Assembly: GCF_000025565.1 (NCBI RefSeq)
Contig: NC_014121.1
Coordinates: 5,232,216 to 5,296,215, forward strand
Direction: 5' to 3'
From: Enterobacter cloacae subsp. cloacae ATCC 13047
GTDB lineage: Bacteria > Pseudomonadota > Gammaproteobacteria > Enterobacterales > Enterobacteriaceae
Length of the DNA stretch: 64,000 nucleotides
Part shown: positions 26,638 through 41,576 of the stretch, piece by piece
How positions within the stretch are numbered: the first letter of the stretch is position 1
Layout: every line of letters begins with the position of its first letter
The notes under the pieces: model-generated
Told to the model about the DNA's origin: nothing
Database searches by the model: none
Seen by the model: only the letters and a program-made list of their open reading frames with translations
Program-made: the position numbers and the translations under genes

Positions 26638-29430
26638 TTAGTGAGCCTGATCCCAGTTTTCACCACTTCCCACTTCCACCAGCAACGGCACATCGAGTTT
26701 CATGCTGTTTTCCATCAGTTCGTGGATTGTCTTCGACACGCTATCGAGATCGTCTTTGTGCACTTCGAACACCAGTTCATCGTGTACCTGCATGATCATT
26801 TTCACGCGCGGTTTCTCTTTTTCCAGCCAGGCATCCACGGCGATCATCGCGCGCTTGATGATGTCAGCTGCGGTTCCCTGCATCGGGGCGTTGATTGCAG
26901 CACGTTCTGCCCCGGCACGGCGTGCCGCGTTGCTGGATTTAATGTCGGGTAAGTAGAGACGACGACCGTCCAGGGTTTCAACGTAGCCTTTTTCCTTCGC
27001 CTGCGCGCGGGTGCGTTCCATATATTCCAGTACGCCCGGATATCGCTCGAAGTAGAGATCCATATACTTCTGCGACTCTTTACGCGGAATATTGAGCTGG
27101 CGTGAAAGACCGAAGGCGCTCATGCCGTAAATCAGGCCGAAGTTGATTGCTTTCGCGCTGCGGCGTTGCTCGTTTGTCACGCTGTCCAGCGGCAGACCAA
27201 AGACTTCCGCAGCGGTTGCCCGGTGGATGTCCTTCCCTTCGGCAAAGGCCGTCAACAGGCCCTTATCACGCGAGAGGTGCGCCATAATGCGCAGCTCGAT
27301 TTGCGAGTAATCAGCAGAAACAATCAGATAGTCATCAGGTGCAATAAACGCCTGACGAATGCGACGCCCTTCTTCATTTCGAACCGGAATGTTCTGCAGG
27401 TTTGGATCGGTCGAGGAGAGACGTCCGGTGGCCGCCACAGCCTGATGGTATGAAGTATGCACACGACCCGTTTTCGGGTTGATCATCAGCGGCAGCTTAT
27501 CGGTGTAAGTCGATTTCAGCTTTGCCAGACCACGGTACTCCAGAATGACTTTGGGCAGCGGATAATCCAGCGCCAGCTCCTCCAGCACCTCTTCAGAGGT
27601 GGACGGTGCGCCGCCAGGGGTTTTCTTCAGCGGTTTGATCCCCTGCTTTTCAAACAGAATGGTTTGCAGCTGTTTTGGCGATGAGAGGTTAAACGGCTCA
27701 CCGGCAAGCTCATGCGCCTTTTGCTCCAGTTCGGTCAGACGCTGGGCGAGTTCGCCCGAGTGGTTATGCAGTACCGTCGGATCGATTTTTACGCCGTTGC
27801 GCTCGATGCGTGAAAGAACAGGTACCAGCGGCATCTCAATGTTCTGAAACACATTCAGCGGCCCTTCGTGCTTCTGCAGTTTTGGCCACATCTTCAGGTG
27901 CAGCTGCAGCGTGACGTCGGCATCTTCTGCCGCATAGCGTCCCGCCTCTTCCAGCGCTATCTGGTTAAAGGTGAGTTGATTTTTGCCTTTACCGGCAATC
28001 TCTTCAAACGTGATGGTTTTGTGCTTCAACCAGCGGTCAGACAGGGAGTCCATATCATGACGACCTGCTACGCTGTCCAGAATGTAGGATTCCAGCATGG
28101 TATCAAACGCGATACCGCGCAACTCAATACCGTAGTTTTGCAGAATACCGCGGTCGTATTTGAGGTTTTGCCCCACCTTCAACGCGTTGTCGTCTTCCAG
28201 AATTGGCTTCAGCAGTTCCAGCACGCGTTCGCGAGAGAGTTGCTCCGGTGCGTCCAGGTAATCGTGCGCGACGGGAACATAGGCAGCGATACCCGGCTCT
28301 GTCGCAAATGACAGGCCCACCATATTGGCGGTAATGTTATCCAGGCTGTCGGTTTCCGTGTCGAAAGCAAAGACCGGTGCTTTTTTCAGTTTCTCGATCC
28401 AGGCAACCAGCTGTGTCTCTTCAAGAATGGTTTCGTAGTGCTCAAAAGAGAGCGCTGCGGCTTCTTCTTCAGCCTGATCGTCGGCATCAATGACAATCGT
28501 CTCTTTTGGCTTCGCAGCCGGTTTGGCGCCTTTTGCCTGCAGCCATTTACCGGCTTCCACGTCGGTGGTCCAGCGCTTAAATTCGTATTTCTTAAACAGG
28601 CTCAGCAGGTCATCCGCAGATGGTTGTTGCACCTCAAGCTGCTCACATCCCAGTTCCAGCTCAACATCGGTTTTAATCGTCGCCAGCTTATAGGAGAGAT
28701 AAGCCACCTCTTTATTCTCTTCCAGCTTCCCGGCCATGGTTTTTGCGCCACGGAAGGAGAGCCCGGCGATTTTGTCAGACTCCGCATACAGCGTATCCAG
28801 CCCGCCCAGTCCCTGAAGGAGTGCCTGTGCCGTTTTTTCGCCAACGCCTGGCACGCCAGGGATGTTATCCGATGAGTCACCCATCAACGCGAGGAAATCG
28901 ATAATCAACTCTGGCGGCACGCCATATTTTGCGACCACCTCTTCAGGGCCGAGGATGGTGTTGGTCATGGTGTTAATCAGGGTGATCCCTGGCGTCACCA
29001 GCTGCGCCATATCTTTATCACCAGTACTGATGAGAACCGGACGGCCCATTTTTTCGGCTTCACGCGCCAGGGTGCCAATGACGTCATCCGCTTCCACACC
29101 AGAAACCGCCAGCAGTGGCAGCCCCATCGCTTTCACCATCGCGTGCAGCGGCTCAATCTGCGCACGCAGATCGTCAGGCATTGGCGGACGGTGAGATTTG
29201 TAATGCTCAAACAACTCGTCGCGGAAAGTTTTGCCTTTCGCGTCAAAAACGACTGCCGCGTGGGTTGGCTGATACTGAAGGATCAGGCTACGCAGCATGT
29301 TAAGTACACCGTACATCGCGCCGGTGGGTTCTCCTGCGCTATTGGTCAGAGGAGGAAACGCATGATACGCCCGATACAGGTAAGAAGAGCCGTCGACGAG
29401 AATAAGAGGGTTTTCTGGGATCTGAACCAT
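26638..29430 (-). CDS. polA: DNA polymerase I
   Basis: 930 residues from the ATG giving [11 protein letters not shown] (928 in E. coli). N-terminal 5' nuclease with GDKDMAQLV and the helix-hairpin-helix VPGVGEKTA; proofreading domain with FDTETDSLD; polymerase domain with motif A DYSQIELR, motif [15 protein letters not shown] and motif [10 protein letters not shown]. All catalytic acids are present, so all three activities should work. A 14-codon upstream extension lacks a proper ribosome site. Confidence 0.98.
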   Translation of the reverse strand: MVQIPENPLILVDGSSYLYRAYHAFPPLTNSAGEPTGAMYGVLNMLRSLILQYQPTHAAVVFDAKGKTFRDELFEHYKSHRPPMPDDLRAQIEPLHAMVKAMGLPLLAVSGVEADDVIGTLAREAEKMGRPVLISTGDKDMAQLVTPGITLINTMTNTILGPEEVVAKYGVPPELIIDFLALMGDSSDNIPGVPGVGEKTAQALLQGLGGLDTLYAESDKIAGLSFRGAKTMAGKLEENKEVAYLSYKLATIKTDVELELGCEQLEVQQPSADDLLSLFKKYEFKRWTTDVEAGKWLQAKGAKPAAKPKETIVIDADDQAEEEAAALSFEHYETILEETQLVAWIEKLKKAPVFAFDTETDSLDNITANMVGLSFATEPGIAAYVPVAHDYLDAPEQLSRERVLELLKPILEDDNALKVGQNLKYDRGILQNYGIELRGIAFDTMLESYILDSVAGRHDMDSLSDRWLKHKTITFEEIAGKGKNQLTFNQIALEEAGRYAAEDADVTLQLHLKMWPKLQKHEGPLNVFQNIEMPLVPVLSRIERNGVKIDPTVLHNHSGELAQRLTELEQKAHELAGEPFNLSSPKQLQTILFEKQGIKPLKKTPGGAPSTSEEVLEELALDYPLPKVILEYRGLAKLKSTYTDKLPLMINPKTGRVHTSYHQAVAATGRLSSTDPNLQNIPVRNEEGRRIRQAFIAPDDYLIVSADYSQIELRIMAHLSRDKGLLTAFAEGKDIHRATAAEVFGLPLDSVTNEQRRSAKAINFGLIYGMSAFGLSRQLNIPRKESQKYMDLYFERYPGVLEYMERTRAQAKEKGYVETLDGRRLYLPDIKSSNAARRAGAERAAINAPMQGTAADIIKRAMIAVDAWLEKEKPRVKMIMQVHDELVFEVHKDDLDSVSKTIHELMENSMKLDVPLLVEVGSGENWDQAH

Positions 29431-29854
29431 AATGTCCGTGCCTTTAATCAATTTATGACTAAAGGATGCCACAGAAGGATGAAAACATCAGTTATTAGCG
29501 CCTGATACAGGAAAAGATTTTACGATCGTGAGGATCGCTCGCAAAATTTAAACTGTGGATAAGTTTGTGAATACTTTCACTTCATATGACTAACAAAGGC
29601 AAAAAAAGCGTAAAGACACATAATTATAATCTATTTATCAATTAGTTATATACGGACAGTGATTTATATTGCTAGCTAATGAGAATATAGCATATGTGGA
29701 TATATGCCCGGTTTGCTGCGTAATAGTAGTGAAATCTTCTGCAGCGAGATACTGTCTGTCAACTCTCCGTATGAAAGCCCCATTATTTTGTCTGATTTCT
29801 GATAAAATCAGCGCCCTGCACCGGATAGTCGGTCGCTAACTTACAGCTAACCAT
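29431..29854. promoter_or_regulatory. polA/yihG divergent intergenic region with DnaA box
   Basis: 424 bases without a convincing gene. It contains a consensus DnaA box TGTGGATAA at 29554-29562, in a position to affect polA, whose expression is reported to respond to DnaA in E. coli. The central part (29600-29710) is very AT rich and holds the inverted repeat GCATAT-N6-ATATGC at 29690-29707. A TGATAAAAT element at 29802-29810 may be the yihG -10. Confidence 0.55.
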
Positions 29855-30778
29855 TTGAAAAAGCTCATCATGTCGAGATTGCTCGCTGCAATAACATTAC
29901 TGTTAAGCATCATTTTAACTATTCTGGTAACGATCGCCTGTTCTGTACCGATCATCATCGCCGGGATAATTAAACTGCTGTTACCTTTGCCTACGGTTTG
30001 GCGAGCCGTGTCGGCGTTTTGTAATTTCATGATGTACTGCTGGTGCGAAGGGTTGGCCATCCTGCTGCGCCTGAATCCTCACCTGAAGTGGGACGTTGAG
30101 GGCCTGGAAAGACTCAACAAAAAGAACTGGTATCTGCTGATCTGTAATCATCACAGCTGGGCCGACATCGTGGTGTTATGTGTGCTGTTCCGTAAGCATA
30201 TCCCGATGAACAAATACTTCCTGAAGCAACAGCTGGCCTGGGTACCGTTTATCGGCCTGGCCTGCTGGGCGCTGGATATGCCGTTTATGAAACGCTATTC
30301 GCGCAGCTATTTGATTCGCCACCCGGAGCGGCGTGGTAAGGATGTGGAAACGACGCGTCGTTCCTGCGAGAAGTTTCGCGCACATCCGACAACGATTGTG
30401 AATTTTGTCGAAGGCTCGCGGTTTACAGAAGAGAAGCGTCTTCAGACTCGCTCCCCTTATCAGAACCTGCTGCCCCCCAAGGCGGCGGGTATTGCCATGG
30501 CGCTTAACGTGCTGGGGGCACAGTTCGATAAATTACTGAACGTGACGCTCTGCTATCCGGAAAACGATAAGACGCCTTTCTTCGATATGCTCAGCGGCAA
30601 GCTGACGCGTATTGTGGTTCGTGTCGATCTGGTGCCAATTGATACCGAACTGCATGGGGATTACGTTAACGATAAGAACTTCAAACGTCGTTTCCAGCTT
30701 TGGCTTAATACGCTCTGGAAAGAGAAAGATGAGCAGATAGAGAACATCAAAGCTTCAAACAAAAACGCCGGTCATTGA
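29855..30778 (+). CDS. yihG: Acyltransferase YihG (PlsC family)
   Basis: About 307 residues. An N-terminal hydrophobic anchor ([20 protein letters not shown]) is followed by the acyltransferase motifs NHHSWADIV (HX4D), [14 protein letters not shown] and FVEGSRFT. E. coli YihG is a lysophosphatidic acid acyltransferase-type enzyme linked to membrane phospholipid acyl choice. The codon aligned to the E. coli start is ACA here, so translation must begin at TTG 29855 or at ATG 29870; both keep the domain. yihF, which follows in E. coli, is absent, and the gene runs straight into a terminator shared with dsbA. Confidence 0.9.
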   Translation: MKKLIMSRLLAAITLLLSIILTILVTIACSVPIIIAGIIKLLLPLPTVWRAVSAFCNFMMYCWCEGLAILLRLNPHLKWDVEGLERLNKKNWYLLICNHHSWADIVVLCVLFRKHIPMNKYFLKQQLAWVPFIGLACWALDMPFMKRYSRSYLIRHPERRGKDVETTRRSCEKFRAHPTTIVNFVEGSRFTEEKRLQTRSPYQNLLPPKAAGIAMALNVLGAQFDKLLNVTLCYPENDKTPFFDMLSGKLTRIVVRVDLVPIDTELHGDYVNDKNFKRRFQLWLNTLWKEKDEQIENIKASNKNAGH

Positions 30779-30790
30779 CCGGCGTTTTTA
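30765..30790. terminator. Bidirectional terminator overlapping the yihG stop
   Basis: ACGCCGGTCA-T-TGACCGGCGT is a perfect palindrome with ten-base arms, flanked by A5 and T5. Its left arm encodes the last residues of YihG (NAGH) and its centre holds the TGA stop. It also ends the convergent srkA-dsbA transcript. Confidence 0.92.
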
Positions 30791-30801
30791 TATCATTGGG
30801 T

Positions 30802-31425
30802 TTACTTCTTCTCGACCAGGTATTTCACGGTGTCTGCGTACTGCTGTACGAAGATATCCATGCTGCTGGTGTCCATGCCCTGCATGTTCAGCTGATATTT
30901 GCCGTTAACATACATCGCCGGAACGCCCTGGAGCTGCAGATCGGCTGCGGCTTTTTCCTGTTGAGCAACCAGCGATTTCACGACAAAGCTGTTCCATGCG
31001 GCGTCGTAGTCTTCACCTTTCACGCCTGCGTCAACGAACACTTTACGAATATCTGCTGCGGTCTGGACGGTCTGGGTTTTCTGCACCGCTTCAAACATAG
31101 GGGAGGTGATCTTATCTTCCACACCCAGCGCAATCGCAACCGCCCACGCCTGAGTCAGGTCTTTACCCAATGGGCCCAGGAACTCAACGTGGTATTTGGT
31201 CATTTTGGTGCCTTCCGGCAGCTTTTTCTTCACGTTGTCAGCAACATGCAGCACCTGCTCAAACTCATAGCAGTGTGGGCAATAGAACGAGAAGAACTCG
31301 AGAACCTGTGGCTCGCCAGCGACGGGCTTGTCCAGCGTGATGTACTGTTTGCCGTCGGTAAACTGTGCAGCAGAAGCGCTAAATGCCAGAATCATACCTG
31401 CCAGCGCCAGCCAAATTTTTTTCAT
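30802..31425 (-). CDS. dsbA: Periplasmic thiol:disulfide oxidase DsbA
   Basis: 207 residues from [11 protein letters not shown] 19-residue signal peptide ends at ASA before AQFTDGK. The thioredoxin-fold active site is CPHC at precursor positions 49-52, with the cis-proline loop GVPAMYVNG later. DsbA puts disulfides into secreted proteins and is reoxidised by DsbB. It lies 27 bases after srkA in the same direction, an operon known in E. coli with an extra Cpx-controlled promoter inside srkA. Confidence 0.98.
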   Translation of the reverse strand: MKKIWLALAGMILAFSASAAQFTDGKQYITLDKPVAGEPQVLEFFSFYCPHCYEFEQVLHVADNVKKKLPEGTKMTKYHVEFLGPLGKDLTQAWAVAIALGVEDKITSPMFEAVQKTQTVQTAADIRKVFVDAGVKGEDYDAAWNSFVVKSLVAQQEKAAADLQLQGVPAMYVNGKYQLNMQGMDTSSMDIFVQQYADTVKYLVEKK

Positions 31426-31452
31426 GATTAACTCTCTCCTGGGTGTGTCCAA

Positions 31453-32439
31453 TTAATACATCGGCGTTAGTTGCAGTGGGGGTTCCTGAAGAACCTTAAC
31501 CTGCTCAGTAAATGTGGATATCTGGTTGCGCCAGTAATCCTCTCCGGTAAGCCACGGGAAATTACGAGGAAATGCGGGATCATCCCAACGCCTGATTAAC
31601 CATGCGAGATAATAAACAAAACGCATCGCACGTAAAGGTTCTATCAGGGCAATTTCGTCTGAATTAAAAGGGCTAAACTCTTCATAGGCTTCAATAATCG
31701 TTTCAAGCTGCATACGTTGCTCGGCTTTGTCGCCGTTGAGCAACATCCACAAATCCTGCACTGCAGGCCCCATCCTCGCATCATCGAGGTCAACAAACAG
31801 AGGGCCATCGCGCCAGAGAATATTCCCGGCATGACAATCACCATGCAAACGCAGGACAGAAATATCATCGCGCCAGCAGGCTTTTACCGCCCCAATAAGT
31901 TTATCCGTCGCGCTGAGAAACGCGTCCTTTAACGCAGAGGGAATAAACGCTGAGGTTTCGAAGACCTGGCGGGGTTCAATAAGGTATTCCTGAATTCCGA
32001 TAGTCGGGCGGGCAATAAACGACGTTTTGCGTCCCGTCTGGTGGATGCGCCCCAGATAGCGGGCGACCCACTCCATTTGGTCGATATTATCCGCTTCAAA
32101 CTGGCGGCCACCCAGACTGGGAAATACGGCGTAATAGAACCCTTCGTGCGTAAGGAGCGTTTGGTTATTGAATTTTATCGGTGCGGCAACAGGAACTTCA
32201 TCATTCAGTAAATCGTGAGCAAACTGATGCTCTTCCTGAATTTGTTCAGCGGACCAGCGCTTGGGGCGATAGAACTTAACAACGAAGCGCTGACGATCCT
32301 CGTCCTGGAATTGATAGACGCGGTTTTCGTAGCTATTTAGCGGGGTTAGCCCGGAATCCACCCGAATACCCTGCTCAAACAGCGCATCCATAATGGTATC
32401 CGGGTGTAATGTCTGGAAAGTAAAAGCCTGGTCGTTCAT
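31453..32439 (-). CDS. srkA: Stress response Ser/Thr kinase SrkA (YihE/RdoA)
   Basis: 328 residues, E. coli length, with a choline-kinase/APH fold. The catalytic loop is LHGDCHAGNILW and the metal-binding segment VDLDDARMGP. SrkA protects cells from programmed death after stress and is part of the Cpx regulon. It lies upstream of dsbA and downstream of yihD in one direction. Confidence 0.97.
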   Translation of the reverse strand: MNDQAFTFQTLHPDTIMDALFEQGIRVDSGLTPLNSYENRVYQFQDEDRQRFVVKFYRPKRWSAEQIQEEHQFAHDLLNDEVPVAAPIKFNNQTLLTHEGFYYAVFPSLGGRQFEADNIDQMEWVARYLGRIHQTGRKTSFIARPTIGIQEYLIEPRQVFETSAFIPSALKDAFLSATDKLIGAVKACWRDDISVLRLHGDCHAGNILWRDGPLFVDLDDARMGPAVQDLWMLLNGDKAEQRMQLETIIEAYEEFSPFNSDEIALIEPLRAMRFVYYLAWLIRRWDDPAFPRNFPWLTGEDYWRNQISTFTEQVKVLQEPPLQLTPMY

Positions 32440-32514
32440 CCGATCATCCGGAAATTATACGAATGATTCAGGATATCATCTTGTGGCGATTTCGGTGCCG
32501 CCGCTTACAAGCTT

Positions 32515-32784
32515 TTACTCTTTAATTACGCCTCGGGCGCGCAGCAATGCGGTTTTAAAATCTTCCTCATAATCTTTCTGAATACCAGGAATAACAGCAT
32601 CTTTGGCAGAGTCACGCATTTTGAGGTGATAGATCAGGATGTCGTCAGAAAGGTCTGTCAGTTCACCTTCAAAACCTGACTCTTTCGCCAGTTTCTGTAA
32701 AAATTGCATCAGATTCAGCTCTGGCTCTTTTTGCCAGGCTGGCTGGAGGAGTTCAATGACTTCATTCAGACGTTTACATTTCAT
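32515..32784 (-). CDS. yihD: YihD, DUF1040 protein
   Basis: 89 residues, the same size as E. coli YihD. Soluble, helical and acidic in the centre ([12 protein letters not shown]); no catalytic motif is seen and the function is unknown. It has a good ribosome site (AAAGGAG) and is divergent from mobA. Confidence 0.94.
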   Translation of the reverse strand: MKCKRLNEVIELLQPAWQKEPELNLMQFLQKLAKESGFEGELTDLSDDILIYHLKMRDSAKDAVIPGIQKDYEEDFKTALLRARGVIKE

Positions 32785-32852
32785 GGTGGTGCTCCTTTCA
32801 TTTAGAGTGACACGTTAGCAGGGTCAATCCCACAATAAAAGAGGCGATATTC

Positions 32853-33437
32853 GTGAATCCGGGTCAGGAAATCATCGGAGTGGTTCTGGCGGGTGGCAGA
32901 GCAACGCGCATGGCGGGAAAAGATAAGGGGCTTCAGCAGCTTAACGGTAAGCCACTTTGGCAGCATGTTGCTGACACGCTTGCAGATCAGGTTGCGGCAA
33001 TGGCCATCAGTGCCAATCGCCATATCGATATTTATCAGCGCAGCGGATACCCCGTTTATCAGGATACTCTTGGGGATTACCCAGGACCGTTGGCCGGCAT
33101 GCTCTCGGTCATGCAGCAGTCTGAGGCAGAGTGGTTTGTTTTCTGCCCGTGTGATACGCCATTTATTCCCTCCTGCCTTGTCGAGCGTCTCGTGCAATTT
33201 CGTGATGGTGCACCGGTTGTCTGGGTGCATGACGGTGAGCGCGACCATCCTGCTATTACGCTGATTCATAGATCATTAGTTCCAGCGCTGCAGGATTACC
33301 TGACGGCGGGAGAGCGAAGAGTCATGGTGTTTATGCGTCAGTCAGGCGGCCATTCCGTTGATTTTAGCGACTGGAAGTCTGCCTTTGTGAACGTGAATAC
33401 GACGGAAGATTTACAGACCATGCAGGAGAAAAAATGA
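32853..33437 (+). CDS. mobA: Molybdenum cofactor guanylyltransferase MobA
   Basis: 194 residues. The nucleotide-binding N terminus [18 protein letters not shown] and the later FCPCDTPFI metal/GTP site are those of MobA, which joins GMP to molybdopterin to form the MGD cofactor used by enzymes such as formate dehydrogenase (whose maturation gene fdhE opens this window). Its stop overlaps the mobB start (ATGA). Confidence 0.97.
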   Translation: MNPGQEIIGVVLAGGRATRMAGKDKGLQQLNGKPLWQHVADTLADQVAAMAISANRHIDIYQRSGYPVYQDTLGDYPGPLAGMLSVMQQSEAEWFVFCPCDTPFIPSCLVERLVQFRDGAPVVWVHDGERDHPAITLIHRSLVPALQDYLTAGERRVMVFMRQSGGHSVDFSDWKSAFVNVNTTEDLQTMQEKK

Positions 33438-33937
33438 CGCCTGTTTTAGCTATCGCCGCCTGGAGTGGTACCGGGAAAACGACGCTGCTTAAAAAGCTGA
33501 TACCCGCACTTTGTGCCAGAGGCATCCGCCCAGGGCTGATTAAGCATACCCACCACAATATGGACGTCGATAAACCGGGTAAAGACAGCTATGAACTGCG
33601 TAAGGCAGGTGCCGCGCAAACCATGGTGGCAAGTCGTGAGCGGTGGGCATTGATGACGGAAACGCCCGATGAAGCACCACTGGATCTCGCGTATCTGGTC
33701 AGTCGGATGGATCACTCCACGCTTGATCTGGTGCTGGTTGAGGGGTTTAAGCATGAGGCCGTTGCAAAGATCCTGCTGTTCAGAAGCGATGCCGGGCATG
33801 ATGTTAGCGAGTTAACGCTGGATGAGCATGTCATTGCGGTGGTCAGCGATGTCGCTCTCGATGTTGAGGTTCCGGTGCTGGATTTAAATGATGAGGATAG
33901 AATTGCTGAGTTTATTGTGGGGTGGGGTGCGGTCTGA
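33434..33937 (+). CDS. mobB: Molybdopterin-guanine dinucleotide adapter MobB
   Basis: 167 residues. P-loop SGTGKTT at residues 11-17, then GLIKHTHH and the VEGFKHE motif typical of MobB. It is a GTP-binding helper of MobA, not essential in E. coli. The C terminus is a little shorter than in E. coli and ends in GWGAV. An inverted repeat CCCTC/GAGGG follows the stop before the opposing rRNA operon. Confidence 0.96.
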   Translation: MTPVLAIAAWSGTGKTTLLKKLIPALCARGIRPGLIKHTHHNMDVDKPGKDSYELRKAGAAQTMVASRERWALMTETPDEAPLDLAYLVSRMDHSTLDLVLVEGFKHEAVAKILLFRSDAGHDVSELTLDEHVIAVVSDVALDVEVPVLDLNDEDRIAEFIVGWGAV

Positions 33938-33975
33938 TGCCCTCTCCCGCAGGGTGAGGGAGAAAACAAAAGCAA

Positions 33976-34008
33976 AAAACCCCGCACCTTACGGTACGGG
34001 GTTCTTCT
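33976..34008 (-). terminator. rRNA operon terminator
   Basis: CCCCGTACCG/CGGTACGGGG-type stem (CCCCGCACCTTACGGTACGGGG on the plus strand, imperfect at one pair), followed on the minus strand by TTTTTTGCTTTTG. It lies seven bases past the 5S gene and has the rrn T1 form. Confidence 0.85.
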
Positions 34009-34014
34009 TATTTG

Positions 34015-34134
34015 ATGCCTGGCAGTTCCCTACTCTCACATGGGGAGACCCCACACTACCATCGGCGCTACGGCGTTTCACTTCTGAGTTCGGCATGGGG
34101 TCAGGTGGGACCACCGCGCTAAAGCCGCCAGGCA
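34015..34134 (-). rRNA. rrf: 5S ribosomal RNA
   Basis: 120 nucleotides, matching E. coli 5S from TGCCTGGCGG to GCCAGGCAT, with only a few differences in the loop E/helix IV area. Last gene of the rRNA operon. In E. coli rrnC the 5S is followed by aspT and trpT; here it is followed directly by the terminator and mobB, which is the rrnA situation. Confidence 0.98.
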
Positions 34135-34198
34135 AATTCTGTTAATCTGTATCAGGCTGAAAATCGTCTCTCTTCGCCAAAACATCTTCGGCGTTGTA

Positions 34199-37101
<2,903 letters not shown>

Positions 37102-37284
37102 TCACAACCCGAAGATGTTTCACTTCTGATTGCGAAAATTTGAGAGACTCGAACACACCATTAAAGATGTGTCGTTTCAATTTTCAGCTTGATCCAGATT
37201 TTTAAAGAGCAAATATCTCAAACATGACTCGCAAGTCAGTTTTGAGATATGACGGCAGGTGACTTTCACTCACGAACCAGCAAG

Positions 37285-37360
37285 TGGCGTCCCCTAGGGG
37301 ATTCGAACCCCTGTTACCGCCGTGAAAGGGCGGTGTCCTGGGCCTCTAGACGAAGGGGAC
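37285..37360 (-). tRNA. gltU: tRNA-Glu (TTC)
   Basis: 76 nucleotides with encoded CCA, acceptor stem GTCCCCT/AGGGGAC, anticodon TTC within CCCTTTCACGG, and T loop GGTTCGAATCC. It is the only tRNA in the 16S-23S spacer. In E. coli, Glu spacers mark rrnB, C, E and G, whereas rrnA, D and H carry Ile and Ala. Next to yieP this is the rrnC spacer type. Confidence 0.98.
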
Positions 37361-37444
37361 GTACAGTCTCAATCGCAAGACGCCTTGCTATTTACTTTTC
37401 ATCAGACAATCTGTGTGAGCACTACAAAGGCAGGTTCTTTAAGG

Positions 37445-38984
<1,540 letters not shown>

Positions 38985-39121
38985 AAAAGTTTGATGCTCA
39001 ATGAATTAAACTTCGTAATGAATTACGTGTTCACTCTTGAGACTTGGTATTCATTTATTGTCCGAAGACATTAAGAATCCATGTCACTTTGAGTGCCCAC
39101 ACAGATTGTCTGATAAATTGT

Positions 39122-39310
39122 TAAAGAGCAGTGCCGCTTCGTTTTCGCTGCGGCGCGGGGTGTGCATATTACGCTTTCCCGCTTCAGAGTCAAGCGTTTA
39201 ATTTGCTTTTCTCTGCTGACCCGGCGGCGTGTGTGCCGTTGTTCCGTGTCAGTGGAGGCGCATTATAGGGAGTTATTCTGAAGTGACAAGAGGAAATTTA
39301 AAAAAAGTTT
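39122..39310 (-). promoter_or_regulatory. rRNA promoters P1 and P2, UP element and boxA
   Basis: P1: -35 TTGTCA (39284-39289), 16-base spacer, -10 TATAAT (39262-39267) and the GC-rich discriminator GCGCCTCC of stringently controlled promoters. An A/T tract at 39291-39310 is a good UP element. P2: TTGACT (39188-39193) and TAATAT (39166-39171). The antitermination boxA TGCTCTTTA is at 39122-39130. The rest of 38985-39438 is leader RNA and the yieP promoter side. Confidence 0.93.
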
Positions 39311-39438
39311 CCGTCCGTGTTTTTTTTCACCAATAGCGATGAAATCAAGCTACAAAGTGTTCTATTTGATGTATCTGCAACCACAATCACATTCACGGTG
39401 GCATACTTATCGACAAGAATCATTAAGGAATAAAAGCA

Positions 39439-40146
39439 ATGCCATTGAGCGCACAACAGCTGGCAGCCCAAAAAAACCTGTCTTATGTGCTGGCAGAAAA
39501 GCTGGCTCAGCTGATTTTAGCGGGTAAATATGCCCCGGGTAGCATCCTGCCGGGTGAAATGGAGCTGGGCGAGCAGTTTGGCGTGAGTCGTACCGCCGTT
39601 CGCGAAGCAGTGAAAACCTTAACAGCAAAAGGCATGGTGCTACCACGTCCGCGCATTGGCACGCGGGTGATGCCACAAAGCAACTGGAACTTCCTCGATC
39701 AGGAACTTCTCTCCTGGTGGATGACAGAAGACAACTTCAATCAGGTCGTCGATCACTTTCTGGTGATGCGCAGCAGTCTTGAGCCGCAGGCCTGCCTGCT
39801 TGCCGCCACGCTCGGGACAGCAGAACAAAAAGCCCAGCTCAACACCTTAATGGAAGAGATGGTGTTCCTGAAAAAGCACTTCAACCGCGAGCGCTGGGTT
39901 GAGGTCGATATGGCCTGGCATGAACATATCTATATGATGAGCGCCAATCCGTTCCTTACCTCTTTTGCTTCTTTATTCCATTCGGTGTACCACACCTACT
40001 TTACCTCTATTACTCAGGACGAAGTGGTGAAGCTGGATCTGCATCAGGCCATTGTCGATGCCATTCAGGAGAGCGACGGGCAACGAGCCCTGAGCGCTTG
40101 CCAGGCGTTACTGGCCGCGCCAACCCACCAGCAGGTGAATAAATGA
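39439..40146 (+). CDS. yieP: FadR-type GntR regulator YieP
   Basis: 235 residues. N-terminal winged HTH ([19 protein letters not shown]) and a C-terminal FCD ligand domain with the metal-site pattern (DMAWHEHIY, then FHSVYHTYF). E. coli YieP is a regulator of uncertain effector linked to several transport genes. It overlaps hsrA by four bases (ATGA), so it may control that exporter. It is divergent from the rRNA operon. An AAGGA ribosome site precedes the ATG. Confidence 0.94.
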   Translation: MPLSAQQLAAQKNLSYVLAEKLAQLILAGKYAPGSILPGEMELGEQFGVSRTAVREAVKTLTAKGMVLPRPRIGTRVMPQSNWNFLDQELLSWWMTEDNFNQVVDHFLVMRSSLEPQACLLAATLGTAEQKAQLNTLMEEMVFLKKHFNRERWVEVDMAWHEHIYMMSANPFLTSFASLFHSVYHTYFTSITQDEVVKLDLHQAIVDAIQESDGQRALSACQALLAAPTHQQVNK

Positions 40147-41576
40147 TAAAGAAAAAAGCACGCAGCATGGCCGGGCTGCCGTGGATTGCAGCCATGGCGT
40201 TCTTTATGCAGGCACTGGATGCCACCATCCTCAACACCGCACTTCCCGCCATTGCGCAAAGCCTTAACCGATCGCCGCTGGCGATGCAGTCCGCCATCAT
40301 CAGTTACACCCTGACGGTTGCAATGTTGATCCCGGTGAGCGGCTGGCTGGCCGATCGCTTCGGCACCCGTCGCGTATTTATGTTGGCCGTAACGCTCTTT
40401 ACGCTCGGTTCGCTGGCCTGTGCATTATCATCCTCTCTGACCGAACTGGTTATCTTCCGCGTCCTGCAGGGAATTGGCGGCGCGATGATGATGCCCGTGG
40501 CGCGCCTGGCACTTTTGCGCGCCTATCCGCGCAGTGAATTGCTTCCCGTGCTCAACTTCGTCACCATGCCCGGCCTGGTCGGTCCTATACTTGGCCCGGT
40601 GCTGGGCGGTGTGTTTGTCACCTGGGCCAGCTGGCACTGGATCTTCCTGATTAACATTCCAATTGGCGTAGCAGGGCTGCTGTATGCCCGCAAATATATG
40701 CCGAACTTCACCACGCCAAGACGCAGTTTCGATATGGGTGGTTTTTTCCTGTTTGGTCTGAGCCTGGTATTGTTCTCCAGCGGGATGGAGCTGTTTGGTG
40801 AGAAGATAGTGGCAACATGGCTTGCGCTGGCTGTCATTCTTGGCGGTATTTTGCTGTTCCTTCTTTATATACGTCATGCACGCCGTCACCCGACACCGCT
40901 GATCTCGCTGTCTCTCTTTAATACGCGCACTTTCTCGGTAGGTATCGCGGGGAATATTGCTTCGCGCCTGGGGACGGGCTGCGTACCGTTTTTGATGCCT
41001 CTGATGCTGCAGGTCGGTTTCGGCTATCCGGCCCTGATAGCCGGCTGCATGATGGCGCCCACGGCAATGGGCTCAATTCTGGCCAAATCAACCGTCACGC
41101 AGGTGCTGCGCTGGTTTGGCTATCGGAAGACACTGGTTGGCGTAACGGTCTTTATCGGGCTGATGATTGCGCAGTTCTCGCTACAATCTGCCTCGCTTCC
41201 CGTCTGGATGCTGATCCTGCCGCTGTTTGTGCTGGGTATGGCAATGTCAACGCAGTTCACGTCGATGAACACGATTACTCTCGCGGATCTGACTGACGAC
41301 AACGCCAGTAGTGGCAACAGCGTGCTGGCGGTGACTCAACAGTTATCAATCAGCCTTGGGGTGGCTGTCAGTGCCGCGGTACTGCGGTTCTATGAAGGTT
41401 TTGACAGCGCGAACACCGTCGAGCAGTTCCACTATACCTTTATCACGATGGGCGTACTTACCGTCGTTTCAGCGCTGGTCTTTATGCTGTTAAAACCGAA
41501 AGATGGTCGAAACCTGATTAAAGAACGCCACAAAACAAAAGCTAAACCGAACCCCGTTCCATCAGAACAGGAGTAA
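40143..41576 (+). CDS. hsrA: MFS transporter HsrA (DHA2 family)
   Basis: 477 residues with about fourteen membrane segments and MFS motif A in the first loop ([13 protein letters not shown]). Motif C-like [13 protein letters not shown] indicates a drug:proton antiporter type. E. coli HsrA overproduction affects growth and homocysteine-related phenotypes; the natural substrate is unknown. Its end overlaps the end of the opposing rbsR by 35 bases. Confidence 0.93.
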   Translation: MIKKKARSMAGLPWIAAMAFFMQALDATILNTALPAIAQSLNRSPLAMQSAIISYTLTVAMLIPVSGWLADRFGTRRVFMLAVTLFTLGSLACALSSSLTELVIFRVLQGIGGAMMMPVARLALLRAYPRSELLPVLNFVTMPGLVGPILGPVLGGVFVTWASWHWIFLINIPIGVAGLLYARKYMPNFTTPRRSFDMGGFFLFGLSLVLFSSGMELFGEKIVATWLALAVILGGILLFLLYIRHARRHPTPLISLSLFNTRTFSVGIAGNIASRLGTGCVPFLMPLMLQVGFGYPALIAGCMMAPTAMGSILAKSTVTQVLRWFGYRKTLVGVTVFIGLMIAQFSLQSASLPVWMLILPLFVLGMAMSTQFTSMNTITLADLTDDNASSGNSVLAVTQQLSISLGVAVSAAVLRFYEGFDSANTVEQFHYTFITMGVLTVVSALVFMLLKPKDGRNLIKERHKTKAKPNPVPSEQE

